Assembly: GCF_017876755.1 (NCBI RefSeq)
Contig: NZ_JAGIOO010000001.1
Location: forward strand, 5,627,786 to 5,691,785
Source: Crossiella equi
GTDB taxonomy: Bacteria; Actinomycetota; Actinomycetes; Mycobacteriales; Pseudonocardiaceae
Length of the DNA stretch: 64,000 nt
Direction of reading: 5' to 3'
In this document: positions 19,146-31,965 of the stretch, piece by piece
How positions within the stretch are numbered: position 1 is the stretch's first letter
Layout of the letters: every line of letters starts with the position of its first letter
Translations under genes and position numbers: made by a program
Notes under the pieces: model-generated
What the model was told of the DNA's origin: nothing
The model's input: the letters and a program-made list of their open reading frames with translations, nothing else
Databases searched by the model: none

Positions 19146-20108
19146 ATGACGAGCACCATCGAGACCCCCACGCAGGACAAGACCGCCAGTGGCCCCAAGC
19201 CCATGCTCGCCGAGCCGCGCACCACCGGCGCGCACATCACCATCAGCGCCTTCGTGATCTTCCCGACCCTGGCGCTGATCGCGGCCGTGCCGCTGGCCTG
19301 GGGCTGGGGGCTCGGCTGGGTGGACATCGGCCTCGCCGTGTTCTTCTACTACCTCTCCGGCCTGGGCGTGACGATCGGCTTCCACCGCCTGTTCACGCAC
19401 GGCTCGTTCAAGGCCAAGCGCTGGCTGCGGGTCGCGCTGGCCAGCGCGGGCATGATGGCCGTGCAGGGCTCGGTGCTGCACTGGGTGGCCGACCACCGGC
19501 GGCACCACGCCTTCTCCGACAAGGAGGGCGACCCGCACTCGCCGTGGCTGCACGGCACCACCCCGTGGGGCCTGACCAAGGGCTTCTGGCACGCGCACAT
19601 GGGCTGGACCTTCGACCGCGACAAGACCAACGCGGAGCGGTTCGCCCCGGACCTGCTGGCCGATGAGGACATCAAGCGGGTGGACAAGCTGTTCCCGCTG
19701 TTCACCGTGGCCACCTTCGTGCTGCCCGGCATCCTCGGCGGTCTGATCACCTGGTCCTGGTGGGGCGCGCTGACCGCGTTCTTCTGGGCGGGCATCGTCC
19801 GGGTGGGCTTCCTGCACCACGTCACCTGGTCGACCAACTCGATCTGCCACATGATCGGCGACCGCCCGTTCAAGTCCAAGGACAAGGCCGCCAACTTCTG
19901 GCCGCTGGCCATCCTCAGCTTCGGCGAGAGCTGGCACAACCTGCACCACGCCGACCCGACCTGCGCCCGCCACGGCGTGAAGAAGTGGCAGCTGGACACC
20001 TCGGCGCGGATCATCTGGTTCTTCGAGAAGTTCGGCTGGGTGCACTCCGTGCGCTGGCCGACCGAGGCGCGGCTGGCCCGCATCACCATCACCGAGGCGG
20101 CGCACTGA
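19146..20108 (+). CDS. Membrane-bound acyl-CoA (delta-9-type) desaturase
   Basis: Introduces a double bond into a fatty acyl-CoA using a di-iron centre, O2 and an electron donor. 320 residues. The three His boxes are present: HRLFTH near residue 80, HRRHH near 118 and HNLHH near 265, with four predicted membrane segments (for example VIFPTLALIAAVPLAW and ALTAFFWAGIVRVGFL). It resembles actinobacterial DesA3-type stearoyl desaturases. ATG at 19146. It is preceded by palindromes and followed by a TetR gene that may or may not control it. Confidence 0.92.
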   Translation: MTSTIETPTQDKTASGPKPMLAEPRTTGAHITISAFVIFPTLALIAAVPLAWGWGLGWVDIGLAVFFYYLSGLGVTIGFHRLFTHGSFKAKRWLRVALASAGMMAVQGSVLHWVADHRRHHAFSDKEGDPHSPWLHGTTPWGLTKGFWHAHMGWTFDRDKTNAERFAPDLLADEDIKRVDKLFPLFTVATFVLPGILGGLITWSWWGALTAFFWAGIVRVGFLHHVTWSTNSICHMIGDRPFKSKDKAANFWPLAILSFGESWHNLHHADPTCARHGVKKWQLDTSARIIWFFEKFGWVHSVRWPTEARLARITITEAAH

Positions 20109-20204
20109 GGTTTCGACAGTTTTCCGACTCGCGGCCCAGTTCACGCGCGGCGTGAGCTGGGCCGCTGGCATATTGCCGGGGTAGCAGCATCTAGGGTGGG
20201 GGCA

Positions 20205-20879
20205 ATGGCAGCACGACGACGCGAACGGGCGCAGAGCGAGGTCGCCGCCGAGGCGCGCCCGGTTCCCCGCGTGCGCATGACCGGCAAGGAGCGGCGGCAG
20301 CAGCTGCTGGACATCGGCCGCGCCCTGTTCGCCGAGAAGGGCTACGACGCGGCCAGCATCGAGGAGATCGCCAACCGCGCCGGGGTGTCCAAGCCGGTGG
20401 TCTACGAGCACTTCGGCGGCAAGGAAGGCCTGTACGCGGTGGTCGTGGACCGCGAGATGGACCTGCTGCTGGAGGGCGTGATCGGCGCGCTGGGCAAGGC
20501 CACGCACCCTCGTGAGCTGTTGGAACACGCCGCCATCGCGCTGCTGGACTACATCGAGGAGTCCACCGACGGCTTCCGCATCCTGGTGCGCGACTCGCCC
20601 GTGGCCAGCGCCACCGGCAGCTTCTCCAGCCTGCTCAACGACATCGCCAGCCAGGTCGAGCACATCCTCGGTCTGCACTTCTCCGCCCAGGGCTACGACC
20701 CCAAGCTCGCCGGGCTCTACGCGCAGGCGCTGGTCGGCATGGTCGCGCTCACCGGGCAGTGGTGGCTGGAGGTGCGCAAGCCGAAGAAGGAAGAGGTGGC
20801 CGCGCACCTGGTCAACCTGTCCTGGAAGGGCCTGTCCCACCTGGACCCGGCGCCGAAACTCCGTATCACCAGCGCCTGA
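20205..20879 (+). CDS. TetR family transcriptional regulator
   Basis: DNA-binding repressor or activator; ligand unknown. 224 residues. The HTH spans about residues 30-80 (GKERRQQLLDIGRALFAEKG, IEEIANRAGVSKPVVYEHFGGKEGLY); the C-terminal domain shows GFRILVRDSP and QALVGMVALTGQWWLE. It looks like the ortholog of Rv1019, which also sits between glmU and mfd. The ATG at 20205 is preferred: TAGGGT at 20192-20197 is 7 bases upstream, a leaderless arrangement. A GTG at 20196 in frame is the alternative. Confidence 0.9.
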   Translation: MAARRRERAQSEVAAEARPVPRVRMTGKERRQQLLDIGRALFAEKGYDAASIEEIANRAGVSKPVVYEHFGGKEGLYAVVVDREMDLLLEGVIGALGKATHPRELLEHAAIALLDYIEESTDGFRILVRDSPVASATGSFSSLLNDIASQVEHILGLHFSAQGYDPKLAGLYAQALVGMVALTGQWWLEVRKPKKEEVAAHLVNLSWKGLSHLDPAPKLRITSA

Positions 20880-20899
20880 TCTTCCCTAGGGTCAACCGC

Positions 20900-22111
20900 G
20901 TGCTGGCCCCCCTGCGGTACTCGGCGTTCCGGCTGCTGACCACTGGCCGCGTGATCACGCAGGTCGGTGACTCCGTGGCCACGATCGCCCTCGCGTTCGC
21001 GGTGCTCGACCTGACCGGCTCGGTCGTCCAGCTCGGCCTGGTGGTGGGCCTGCGGTCGATGATGTCGGTGATCTCGCTGCTGTTCGGCGGCGTGGTGGCC
21101 GACCGGCTGCCCCGGCACGTGGTGCTCGTCGGCTCGTGCGCGGTCAGCGCCCTGTCCCAAGCCGTGGTGGCCGCGCTGGTGCTCACCGGTACCGCGACCG
21201 TGCCGGTGGTCACCGTGCTGGCCGCGGTCAACGGCTTCGCCATCGCCTTCTCCTGGCCCGCCAGCGGCGCGCTCACCCCGCAGACCACGCCGGAGGAGCA
21301 CTGGCTGCGGGCCAACGCGCTGGTCCGCCTCGGCGTGAACGGCGCCAAGATCGTCGGCGCCTCGTTCGGCGGGCTGCTGGTCGGCCTGGTGGGACCGGGC
21401 TGGGGCCTGGCCCTGGACGCGGTGACCTTCGCGGTGGCCGGGGTGTGCTTCCTGCTGATCCGGGTGCCCCCGGTGGTCGAGCGGCCGGAGCGGCGCAGCG
21501 TGGTGCGCGAGCTTGCCGAGGGCTGGCAGGAGTTCGTCTCACGCCGCTGGGTGTGGGTGGTCGTGGTCGGCTTCCTGTTCATGAACGCCGCCATCGTCGG
21601 GGTGCTGCAGGTGCTCGGCCCGGCCCTGGCGGACGAGACGATCGGCCGCCCGGCCTGGGGCCTGGTGCTGGCGGCGGAGACAGCGGGCATGGCGGTGGGC
21701 GCGGTGGTGGCCATGCGCCTGCGGCTGCGGCGGCTGCTCTACGTCGGCACCGCCTGCATGGGGTTGGCCGCGCTGCTGCCGGTGACCATGGCGGTGGCCC
21801 CGGTGACCTGGGTGCTGGTGCTGGTGGGCTTCGGTGCGGGCATCGGCCTGGAGCAGTTCGGCGTGGCCTGGGAGACCTCGATGCAGCAGCACATCCCGGC
21901 CGACCGGCTGGCCCGGGTGTACTCCTACGACGCGATCGGCTCGTTCCTGGCCGTGCCGGTGGGGGAAATCGCGATCGGCCCGGTCTCGCACGCCATCGGC
22001 GTGGGCCCGACCCTGTTCGCCGCGGCCGGGGTGATCCTGGTGGCCACGGTGTTCATGCTCGGCAGCCGCTCGGTGCGGCGGCTGCCGAACACCGCGTTCA
22101 GCCCCGCGTGA
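20900..22111 (+). CDS. MFS transporter (drug/siderophore exporter type)
   Basis: Proton-driven exporter of unknown substrate. 403 residues with about 12 membrane segments; the loop 2-3 motif reads GGVVADRLPRHVVL, a variant of the MFS GxxxDRxGRR signature, and ITQVGDSVATIALAFAV is typical of the MFS_3 (enterobactin-exporter-like) group. GTG at 20900 is 7 bases after TAGGGT (20887-20892), so a leaderless transcript is possible, and it follows the TetR stop by 20 bases. Its last 14 bases overlap the convergent sugar dehydrogenase gene. Confidence 0.85.
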   Translation: MLAPLRYSAFRLLTTGRVITQVGDSVATIALAFAVLDLTGSVVQLGLVVGLRSMMSVISLLFGGVVADRLPRHVVLVGSCAVSALSQAVVAALVLTGTATVPVVTVLAAVNGFAIAFSWPASGALTPQTTPEEHWLRANALVRLGVNGAKIVGASFGGLLVGLVGPGWGLALDAVTFAVAGVCFLLIRVPPVVERPERRSVVRELAEGWQEFVSRRWVWVVVVGFLFMNAAIVGVLQVLGPALADETIGRPAWGLVLAAETAGMAVGAVVAMRLRLRRLLYVGTACMGLAALLPVTMAVAPVTWVLVLVGFGAGIGLEQFGVAWETSMQQHIPADRLARVYSYDAIGSFLAVPVGEIAIGPVSHAIGVGPTLFAAAGVILVATVFMLGSRSVRRLPNTAFSPA

Positions 22112-23276
22112 CCCGCAGCAGCTTGTCGCCGGTGCCGTTGGACGTGGTCAGGTACAGCGCGCCGTCCGGGCCGAGCCGGGCCGCGCGCAGCCGCCCGTGC
22201 GTGTCGTCCAGCTCGCGCGGGATGGACACCGAGGTGACCGCCCCGGCCTGGTCCAGGCGCAGCAGCATGAGCTTGGTGGCCTTGAGCGTGGTCATGGCCA
22301 GCACGCCCTCCAGGTCACCCCATCGCGACCCGGTGAGGAAGTCGATGGCACTGGTGGCCACGGTCGGGTCGCCGGAGGACCACACCGCGGGCACCGCGTC
22401 CGGGAAGCGCTTGGTGTCGGTCATCGGCACGTCCTCGTCGTAGCTGGTCACGGTGCCGCCCTGGGACGGGTCCCAGCCGTAGTTGGCCCCGGCCTTGAGC
22501 ACGTTGACCTCGTCGTCGACGGTCGGCCCGTGCTCGGCGGCGAAGACCTGCCCGCTCCCGGGCCGCACGGCCAGCCCCTGCACGTTCCGGTGCCCGACCG
22601 TCCACAACAGCCGCTCCCGGGGATCGGCCGCAGTCAGGAACGGGTTGCCGGGCGCGGGCTGCCCGGTGTTCAGGTCGATGCGCAGCACCTTCCCGCCGAG
22701 CCCCCTGCGGTCCTGCGCGGCGGCGGCCTGCGCGGCGTCCCCGGTCCCGACCAGCAGCGCCCCGTCCGGCGCGAGCTGCAACCGGCACCCCGAATGCCGC
22801 CCACTGGCGATCGGCAACCCGGTGAGCAGCGGCTGCGGCGCCTTGACGGCGCTGCGCCCGTCCTCGGCCAGCGTCCACGTGACCAGCCGGACGTCCACCG
22901 GCCGGTCGTCCTGCTGGTGCGTCTGGCAGGTGGTGAACTTCCGGCTGGTGGCGAAGTCGGGGTGCACGAGCAACCCGAGCAGCCCACCCTCCCCGCGGAC
23001 CAACACGTCCCCGAAGTCGGCCTGCACCTCGCTCACGGTGGCCCCGGGCTTGGTGCTGGACAGCAGCGCGACGCGGCCGGGCCGCTGGCTGACCAGGGCC
23101 CGGCCGTCGGGCAGGAAGCCGATCTCCCACCCGTGCGTGAGCTTGTCGGTGACGACCTCCACCGCCAGCCCGGGGGACTGGCCGGTGGACGGGGCCGTCC
23201 CCGCCGGTGCGCCGGCGCTGGAACAGCCAGCGGTGAGCAGCAGGGACACCCCGAGGACCACCAGGCGAGAGCGCAT
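22098..23276 (-). CDS. Lipoprotein PQQ-dependent sugar dehydrogenase (GDH/sorbosone type)
   Basis: Extracytoplasmic beta-propeller enzyme of the soluble quinoprotein glucose dehydrogenase family. 392 residues. The signal peptide ends in LTAGC, so it is membrane-tethered by a lipid. Family signatures: GWEIGFLPDGRALVSQRPG, GEGGLLGLLVHPDF, DGALLVGTGDAA, GHRNVQGLAVRPG, and EHGPTVDDEVNVLKAGANYGW. Because a complete pqq operon lies about 38 kb away, the cofactor can be made by the same organism. Ends in a 14-base convergent overlap with the MFS gene. Confidence 0.87.
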   Translation of the reverse strand: MRSRLVVLGVSLLLTAGCSSAGAPAGTAPSTGQSPGLAVEVVTDKLTHGWEIGFLPDGRALVSQRPGRVALLSSTKPGATVSEVQADFGDVLVRGEGGLLGLLVHPDFATSRKFTTCQTHQQDDRPVDVRLVTWTLAEDGRSAVKAPQPLLTGLPIASGRHSGCRLQLAPDGALLVGTGDAAQAAAAQDRRGLGGKVLRIDLNTGQPAPGNPFLTAADPRERLLWTVGHRNVQGLAVRPGSGQVFAAEHGPTVDDEVNVLKAGANYGWDPSQGGTVTSYDEDVPMTDTKRFPDAVPAVWSSGDPTVATSAIDFLTGSRWGDLEGVLAMTTLKATKLMLLRLDQAGAVTSVSIPRELDDTHGRLRAARLGPDGALYLTTSNGTGDKLLRVTRG

Positions 23277-23464
23277 GCTCTCCAGGGTGGTCCAGATCGT
23301 GTGGTTTCGCCGTGAGAGTCCGGATCAGGCGCAGTAGTTGATCTTCGCTCGGAGCGCCGGTCTCCAGCTGGCCGACGGCGAACTGGCCGTAGACGGGTGT
23401 TGTAGCCGCAGAGCACTGGCAAATCGGTAGGGCGGACCGGGTGGCGCGTGCGACCCTGCCGGGG

Positions 23465-24274
23465 ATGTCAACCACCTTCGTGCTGGTGCACGGTTCGCAC
23501 TCCAACTCCTTCGGCTGGACCGCCCTGCAACGCGAGCTGGCCCTGCGCGGCCACCGCGGCCTGGCGGTCGACCTCCCCGGCCACGGCTACACCGCGCCGA
23601 TCCCCGCGCAGCCGTCCGGTGTGGCCCACCTGACCCTCGACGACTACGCCGAGCACACCCTCGCCGTCGTGCGGCGCGCGGCCGAGCACGGCCCGGTGGT
23701 GCTGGTCGGGCACAGCCTCGGCGGGTTCACCATCAGCGCGGTGGCGCAGCGCGCGCCCGAGCTGGTGGACCGGCTCGTCTACATCTCCGCCTGGTGCTGC
23801 ACGCGCCCGCCCGCCGAGTACACGGCCACGCCGGAGTACGCCTCCGGTGCGCTCAACGAGCTCGCGGGCCTCCAGCTGGTCGGCAACCCGGCCGAGCTGG
23901 GTGCGGTGCGGCTCAACTGGGACATCGCCGACCCGGCACTGCTGGCCCGGGTGTGCGAGGCCAACTTCGCCGAGCTGACGCCCGCCGAGCAGCACAGCGC
24001 CCTGAGGCTGTTCGAGGCCGACGAGCCCACGCAGAACATCGCGGGCGGCGCCGCCGGGATCGACCCGGAGGTCCTCGCCGCGGTCGACCACAGCTACATC
24101 CGGCTCGCCCAGGACCGGCTCATGCCCCTCGCGCTCCAGGACCTGTTTATCACCGACGCCGACACCGCCTGTACCGGCAACCCGTTCGACGTGCACACCG
24201 TGGACAGCAGCCACGGCGGTTTCCTCGCACGTCCGGACGCCGTGGTCGACGTCCTGGCGGGCTTCGTCCGGTAG
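23465..24274 (+). CDS. Alpha/beta fold hydrolase (esterase family)
   Basis: Cytoplasmic serine hydrolase, substrate unknown; resembles the short EstX/methyl-esterase-like group. 269 residues. FVLVHGSHSNSFGW at the N terminus gives the oxyanion-hole region, GHSLGGFTIS near residue 88 holds the nucleophile, DADTACTGNPF an acid, and SSHGGFLARPDAVVDVL the His. ATG at 23465 after GGGG. No signal peptide. It stands alone between the divergent sugar dehydrogenase and mfd. Confidence 0.82.
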   Translation: MSTTFVLVHGSHSNSFGWTALQRELALRGHRGLAVDLPGHGYTAPIPAQPSGVAHLTLDDYAEHTLAVVRRAAEHGPVVLVGHSLGGFTISAVAQRAPELVDRLVYISAWCCTRPPAEYTATPEYASGALNELAGLQLVGNPAELGAVRLNWDIADPALLARVCEANFAELTPAEQHSALRLFEADEPTQNIAGGAAGIDPEVLAAVDHSYIRLAQDRLMPLALQDLFITDADTACTGNPFDVHTVDSSHGGFLARPDAVVDVLAGFVR

Positions 24275-24379
24275 CTGTCGGCCCGGGCACGTAGGCTGGC
24301 GCTGGAGGCCTTGCCAGGGCCATAAGTCCCGGGCACAGGTCTGTCTCGCGTTCGAACTCAAAGGGGATCGCACTCCACC

Positions 24380-27994
<3,615 letters not shown>

Positions 27995-28047
27995 TGGGCG
28001 AGACTCGTCAAGACCTGCGCCACCCGATCGTGAGAAGGTACGGAGCT

Positions 28048-29046
28048 GTGACGAAGGCCATGACTCGCACCCGCCTGGTCGCCATCGCGATCACCACGGG
28101 CCTGTTCCTCACCGGCTGCGCCGGTGGCCCCAGCAAGGTGGGCGCCGCCGCGATCATCGGAAACACCTCGATCCCGGTGGACACGGTCCAGCAGCGGTTC
28201 GAGGCCTGGCTGAAGGCCTACCCGGACGGTGCCGCGCAGCTGCGCGGCGAGGGCCGCCTCGGCGAGCTGGGCCGCGCCATGGCCAGCGTGCTGATCAGCC
28301 GCGACCTGGTGCGCCAGGTCGCGCAGCAGGAGGGCGTGACCTACAGCGAGGAGCAGGTCAACCAGCTCGTCGAGCAGGCGGGCGGCTCCCAGCAGGCCGC
28401 GGCCAGCACGCTGGAGACCCCGGCGAACTACCGCGAGTCGGTGCGCGCGCAGCTGCTCAGCGTGGGCATCGGGCGCAAGTACATCGACAAGCTGCGCGTG
28501 AACGTCGACTACACCAACGCCGCCACCTACACCGAGGCGCAGACCAAGGCCAAGACCATGGCCGAGAGCGAGGCCGCCTCGGCCGAGCTGGTCCGCAAGG
28601 ACGCGGCCGCGCTGGGTGGCCAGGGCGGTGCGGCCGAGCGCGTGAACCGGCCGTTCACCGCGGCCGACCTGCTGCAGAACCCGCAGTCGCTGGCCCCGCT
28701 GGCGCTGTTCACGGCCAAGCCGGGCACCGTGGTGGCCTTCTCGCTCAACCAGGGCGAGCAGAGCGGCAGCGGCCAGTGGGTGGTCGCGCGCATCAAGACC
28801 CGCTCCGCGGAGACCGTCGAGGGCACGCCCGCGGGCGGCCTCGCCGAGCGCGCCAACCTCAACGCGCTGGAGGCCCTCGGCCAGGCCGTGGTGTCCTACT
28901 ACGCCGCCGGGATGGACGTGCAGGTCAACCCGCGCTACGGCGTCTGGGTGCCCACCGCGGCGCACGTGCAGGGCCGCCTGGCCGACCCGAAGGTGCCCTC
29001 GCCGTTCGGCTTCAGCATCCCGGCCCGGGCCAGCGTCAAGCAGTGA
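28048..29046 (+). CDS. SurA N-terminal-domain lipoprotein
   Basis: Probable extracytoplasmic chaperone-like lipoprotein. 332 residues. The signal peptide ends in FLTGCAGG (lipobox LTGC near residue 23). The next 150 residues match the SurA N-terminal helical domain (AAAIIGNTSIPVDTVQQRFEAWL, LISRDLVRQVAQQEGVTYSEEQVNQLVEQAG). No PPIase domain is evident afterward. GTG at 28048 has AAGG 10 bases upstream; GTG at 28030 and ATG at 28060 are alternatives. It follows mfd by 53 bases and its stop overlaps the mazG GTG. Confidence 0.8.
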   Translation: MTKAMTRTRLVAIAITTGLFLTGCAGGPSKVGAAAIIGNTSIPVDTVQQRFEAWLKAYPDGAAQLRGEGRLGELGRAMASVLISRDLVRQVAQQEGVTYSEEQVNQLVEQAGGSQQAAASTLETPANYRESVRAQLLSVGIGRKYIDKLRVNVDYTNAATYTEAQTKAKTMAESEAASAELVRKDAAALGGQGGAAERVNRPFTAADLLQNPQSLAPLALFTAKPGTVVAFSLNQGEQSGSGQWVVARIKTRSAETVEGTPAGGLAERANLNALEALGQAVVSYYAAGMDVQVNPRYGVWVPTAAHVQGRLADPKVPSPFGFSIPARASVKQ

Positions 29047-30020
29047 GCCCGGTCGTGGCGCGCGGCAGCGCGGTCGTGGTGCTGGGCGAGCGGCTCGGCG
29101 AGGTCTTGCCGCTGGCCGTCCTGCCGCTCGTCCGCGGCGCGGCCGAGGTCTACGCCGAGCCGGCGGGATGGGGCTTGCCCGTCCCGCCGCCGGTGGAGGA
29201 GTTGCTGGCCGTTGCCGGGCCGGTCGTGCTGCTGACGACGGATCCGGCCACCCCAGCCGCCACCGCGCTGGTGGCGGCGGGTGCCGAGCTGGTCCGCACA
29301 CCTGAGCCGCCCGGTGCCGCGCTGGTCCAGGCCGCGCGCACCATGGACGTGCTGCGCTCCCCGGGCGGCTGCCCGTGGGACGCCGAGCAGACGCACGACT
29401 CGCTGCGCCAGTACCTGGTCGAGGAGACCTACGAGCTGCTGGAGGCGATCGAGGACGGCGACCGGGCGGCCCTGCGTGAGGAGCTCGGCGACGTGCTGCT
29501 CCAGGTCCTCTTCCACGCCCGCGTGGCGCAGGAGGACCCCGCCGACCCGTTCTCCATCGACGAGGTGGCCGCCGAGCTGGTGGCCAAGCTGGTCGGACGG
29601 CACCCGCACGTCTTCCACGAGGACGGCGACCCGGCGGTGCGCGACGCACACACCCAGGAGAAGCGCTGGGAGGAGCTCAAGCAGGCCGAGAAGCGCCGCG
29701 AGTCCTGTGTGGACGGCGTCGCCCTCGGTCAGCCCGCGGTCTCCCTGGCGGCCAAGCTGGCGCAGCGCGGCGCCCGCGCCGGGCTGCCGGTCGACCTGCT
29801 GCCCGACGGCGACGACACCGGCAGCACGCTGTTCGCGGTGGCCGCGCTGGGCAAACTCGCCGGTCAGGACCCCGAGGGCGAGCTGCGCGCGGTGGCCAGG
29901 GCGTTCGAGGCCAGGATCCGGGCGGCCGAGGTGGCGGCCCGTGCCGACGGCGCCGACCCGGCGACCATGGGCGCGGAGGGCTGGCGCAAGTACTGGCCCA
30001 CCGATCAGCCGCAGGTGTGA
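29043..30020 (+). CDS. mazG: Nucleoside triphosphate pyrophosphohydrolase MazG
   Basis: Hydrolyses (d)NTPs to monophosphates, cleaning the nucleotide pool. 325 residues, the long mycobacterial form: an N-terminal 100 residues with no clear catalytic motif, then the MazG domain with RSPGGCPWDAEQTHDSLRQYL and the Mg-binding EETYELLEAIEDGD...EELGDVLLQV, then a second, weaker domain. GTG at 29043 overlaps the previous stop (GTGA). It is the same neighbour of mfd as in M. tuberculosis (Rv1020-Rv1021). Confidence 0.93.
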   Translation: MSPVVARGSAVVVLGERLGEVLPLAVLPLVRGAAEVYAEPAGWGLPVPPPVEELLAVAGPVVLLTTDPATPAATALVAAGAELVRTPEPPGAALVQAARTMDVLRSPGGCPWDAEQTHDSLRQYLVEETYELLEAIEDGDRAALREELGDVLLQVLFHARVAQEDPADPFSIDEVAAELVAKLVGRHPHVFHEDGDPAVRDAHTQEKRWEELKQAEKRRESCVDGVALGQPAVSLAAKLAQRGARAGLPVDLLPDGDDTGSTLFAVAALGKLAGQDPEGELRAVARAFEARIRAAEVAARADGADPATMGAEGWRKYWPTDQPQV

Positions 30021-30173
30021 ACACGGTGTGAGTCCGCGGCAGGCCAATCGTCCGGATTGGCGGGCCGAACGGGCGATGCCGTTTACCCCTGATCGGGTCA
30101 ATCGGAACGAATTCGTGACCAAGGGTGCCCCGGGGCGATGACCTTGAACCGGTTCCCGGGCACACTGGAGCCG

Positions 30174-30977
30174 ATGAACGCCGACGGCAACACCCGCAGC
30201 GACCGCCGCTGGGCCTTCCTCCTGCTCGGTGCCACCGGCGCCGCGCTGGCGGTCCTGGGCGCGGTGGTGGTGCGCGGCGAGCTGCGCGAGTCCCCCGCCC
30301 TGCGCCAGCCGCCGCCGAAGGCCGAGCTGAAGCTGCCGAGCGCGGTGGCCCCGCCGGACGCGGGCGACCGCCTGCCCGCCCTGACCCCGCAGCCCCCGGG
30401 CGCGCGGCCGCAGGGCCAGTTCGCCGAGTGGGCCGCCACGCACTCCATGAAGCTCAACGTGCCCAAGGCCGCGCTGGAGGCCTACGGCTTCGCCGCGGCC
30501 ACGGTCGCCGTCGAGCTGCCCACCTGCCGCCTCACCTGGACCGCGCTCGCGGGCATCGGCCAGATCGAGTCCAACCACGGCCGGTTCAACGGCGCCAAGC
30601 TGGACGCCTCGGCCCGGCCCACCAGCGAGATCCGCGGCATCCCGCTGGACGGCCGCCCGGGGGTGAAGGCCATCCGCGACACCGACGGCGGCCGCCTGGA
30701 CGGCGACCTCACCTGGGACCGGGCGATGGGCCCGCTCCAGTTCATCCCCACCACCTGGCAGGAGTGGGGCACCGACGCGGACGGCGACGGCCGGGCCGAC
30801 CCGGACGACCTGGACGACGCGGCCCTGGCCGCGGGCCGCTACCTGTGCGCCAGCGGCGGCGACCTGGGCACACCGGAGGGCTGGTGGCGCGCGGTCACCA
30901 CGTACAACGAGAGCCGCCGCTACGGCCAGGACGTGCTGGACCGGGCCGCCGACTACGGCCGCCGCAGCCGCGTCTGA
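30174..30977 (+). CDS. Lytic murein transglycosylase (SLT), membrane-anchored, copy 1
   Basis: Cleaves peptidoglycan glycan strands. 267 residues from the ATG at 30174, which has GGAG directly upstream; an ATG at 30138 is the alternative. One N-terminal membrane segment (WAFLLLGATGAALAVLGAVVV), a Pro-rich spacer, then the SLT domain: catalytic Glu in GIGQIESNHG, DRAMGPLQFIPTTW, a calcium-loop-like DADGDGRADPDDLDDAALAAGRYLC, and TYNESRRYG. It occupies the lpqU slot of M. tuberculosis between mazG and eno, and is duplicated immediately downstream. Confidence 0.88.
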   Translation: MNADGNTRSDRRWAFLLLGATGAALAVLGAVVVRGELRESPALRQPPPKAELKLPSAVAPPDAGDRLPALTPQPPGARPQGQFAEWAATHSMKLNVPKAALEAYGFAAATVAVELPTCRLTWTALAGIGQIESNHGRFNGAKLDASARPTSEIRGIPLDGRPGVKAIRDTDGGRLDGDLTWDRAMGPLQFIPTTWQEWGTDADGDGRADPDDLDDAALAAGRYLCASGGDLGTPEGWWRAVTTYNESRRYGQDVLDRAADYGRRSRV

Positions 30978-31043
30978 CCTGCGGATGTGAACGCCGTGTG
31001 CAGGATCGCGGCCCGATCCGGTGAATGTGCGTAGCCTGGCCTG

Positions 31044-31895
31044 GTGGTCGACCCCCTGCCGATGCCCACCGCCGACGAGCCGCGCCGCCGCACGGGCTGC
31101 GCGGTCCGGCTGCTCGTGGCCGGGCTGGTCCTGGGCGTGGCGGGCACCGGCATCTGGGCGCTGACCAGGGCCACCGAACCGGACCGCACCCCGCGCCGGG
31201 TGGAACCGCCGATCGTGGCCGTCCAGGTCGAACCGGGTTCGGCCGTGCCGGGCGAGATCCTGCCCGAACGCCAGGCCCCGCCCTCGGCCAAACCGCAGAA
31301 GCCCCAGAACGGCCAGGCCCCGCCGGACCCCATCGGCGAGTGGGCGAACCGGGTCTCCGACGCCATCGACGTCCCGGCCCGCGCCCTGCGCGCCTACGTC
31401 ACGGCCGACCTGGCGATGCGCGCGGAGAAGCCGAAGTGCCGCATCACCTGGGCCACGCTGGCCGCGATCGGCCGCATCGAGTCCAACCACAACCGCTACG
31501 GCGGCGCGGTGCTCCAGGACGACGGCCGCCCGTCCAAACCGATCATCGGCGTTCCCCTGGACGGCTCCCCGGGCTTCAAGGCCATCCCGGACACCGACAA
31601 GGGCCAGCTGGACGGCGACCCGCAGTGGGACCGCGCGGTCGGGCCGATGCAGTTCATCCCGAGCACCTGGAAGCGCTACGGCGCGGACGGCAACGGCGAC
31701 GGCAAGGCCGACCCGCAGAACATCGACGACGCGGCCCTGGCCGCCGGGCGCTACCTGTGCGCGGGCAACCGCGACCTGAGCACCGGCAAGGACTGGTGGG
31801 CGGCGGCCTTCACCTACAACAACTCGGTGGAGTACGGCCAGAAGGTCTTCGGCCTGGCGGACCGCTACGCCCGAGGAAGTCTAGGCCAGCGCTAA
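31044..31895 (+). CDS. Lytic murein transglycosylase (SLT), membrane-anchored, copy 2
   Basis: Paralog of the preceding gene: 283 residues with an N-terminal membrane segment (LLVAGLVLGVAGTGIWAL), Pro-rich linker, catalytic Glu in AIGRIESNHNRYG, GPMQFIPSTWKRYG, GNGDGKADPQNIDDAALAAGRYLC and TYNNSVEYG. GTG at 31044 stands 6 bases after TAGCCT (31032-31037), suggesting its own leaderless promoter rather than read-through. The two copies share the whole domain layout but diverge in the linkers, consistent with an old tandem duplication. Confidence 0.87.
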   Translation: MVDPLPMPTADEPRRRTGCAVRLLVAGLVLGVAGTGIWALTRATEPDRTPRRVEPPIVAVQVEPGSAVPGEILPERQAPPSAKPQKPQNGQAPPDPIGEWANRVSDAIDVPARALRAYVTADLAMRAEKPKCRITWATLAAIGRIESNHNRYGGAVLQDDGRPSKPIIGVPLDGSPGFKAIPDTDKGQLDGDPQWDRAVGPMQFIPSTWKRYGADGNGDGKADPQNIDDAALAAGRYLCAGNRDLSTGKDWWAAAFTYNNSVEYGQKVFGLADRYARGSLGQR

Positions 31896-31965
31896 CCGGA
31901 ACCGGCCACGGCTGATACCGGACGAACCGTGGTCGCCGGGGCCACCGCGAGTCCACTGTGGCCGG

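Noticed and set aside
23300-23405. Minus-strand fragment reading VYGQFAVGQLETGAPSEDQ
   Set aside because: It faintly recalls an XRE-type helix-turn-helix and could be a decayed regulator, but it is too short and lacks a start or the rest of the domain.
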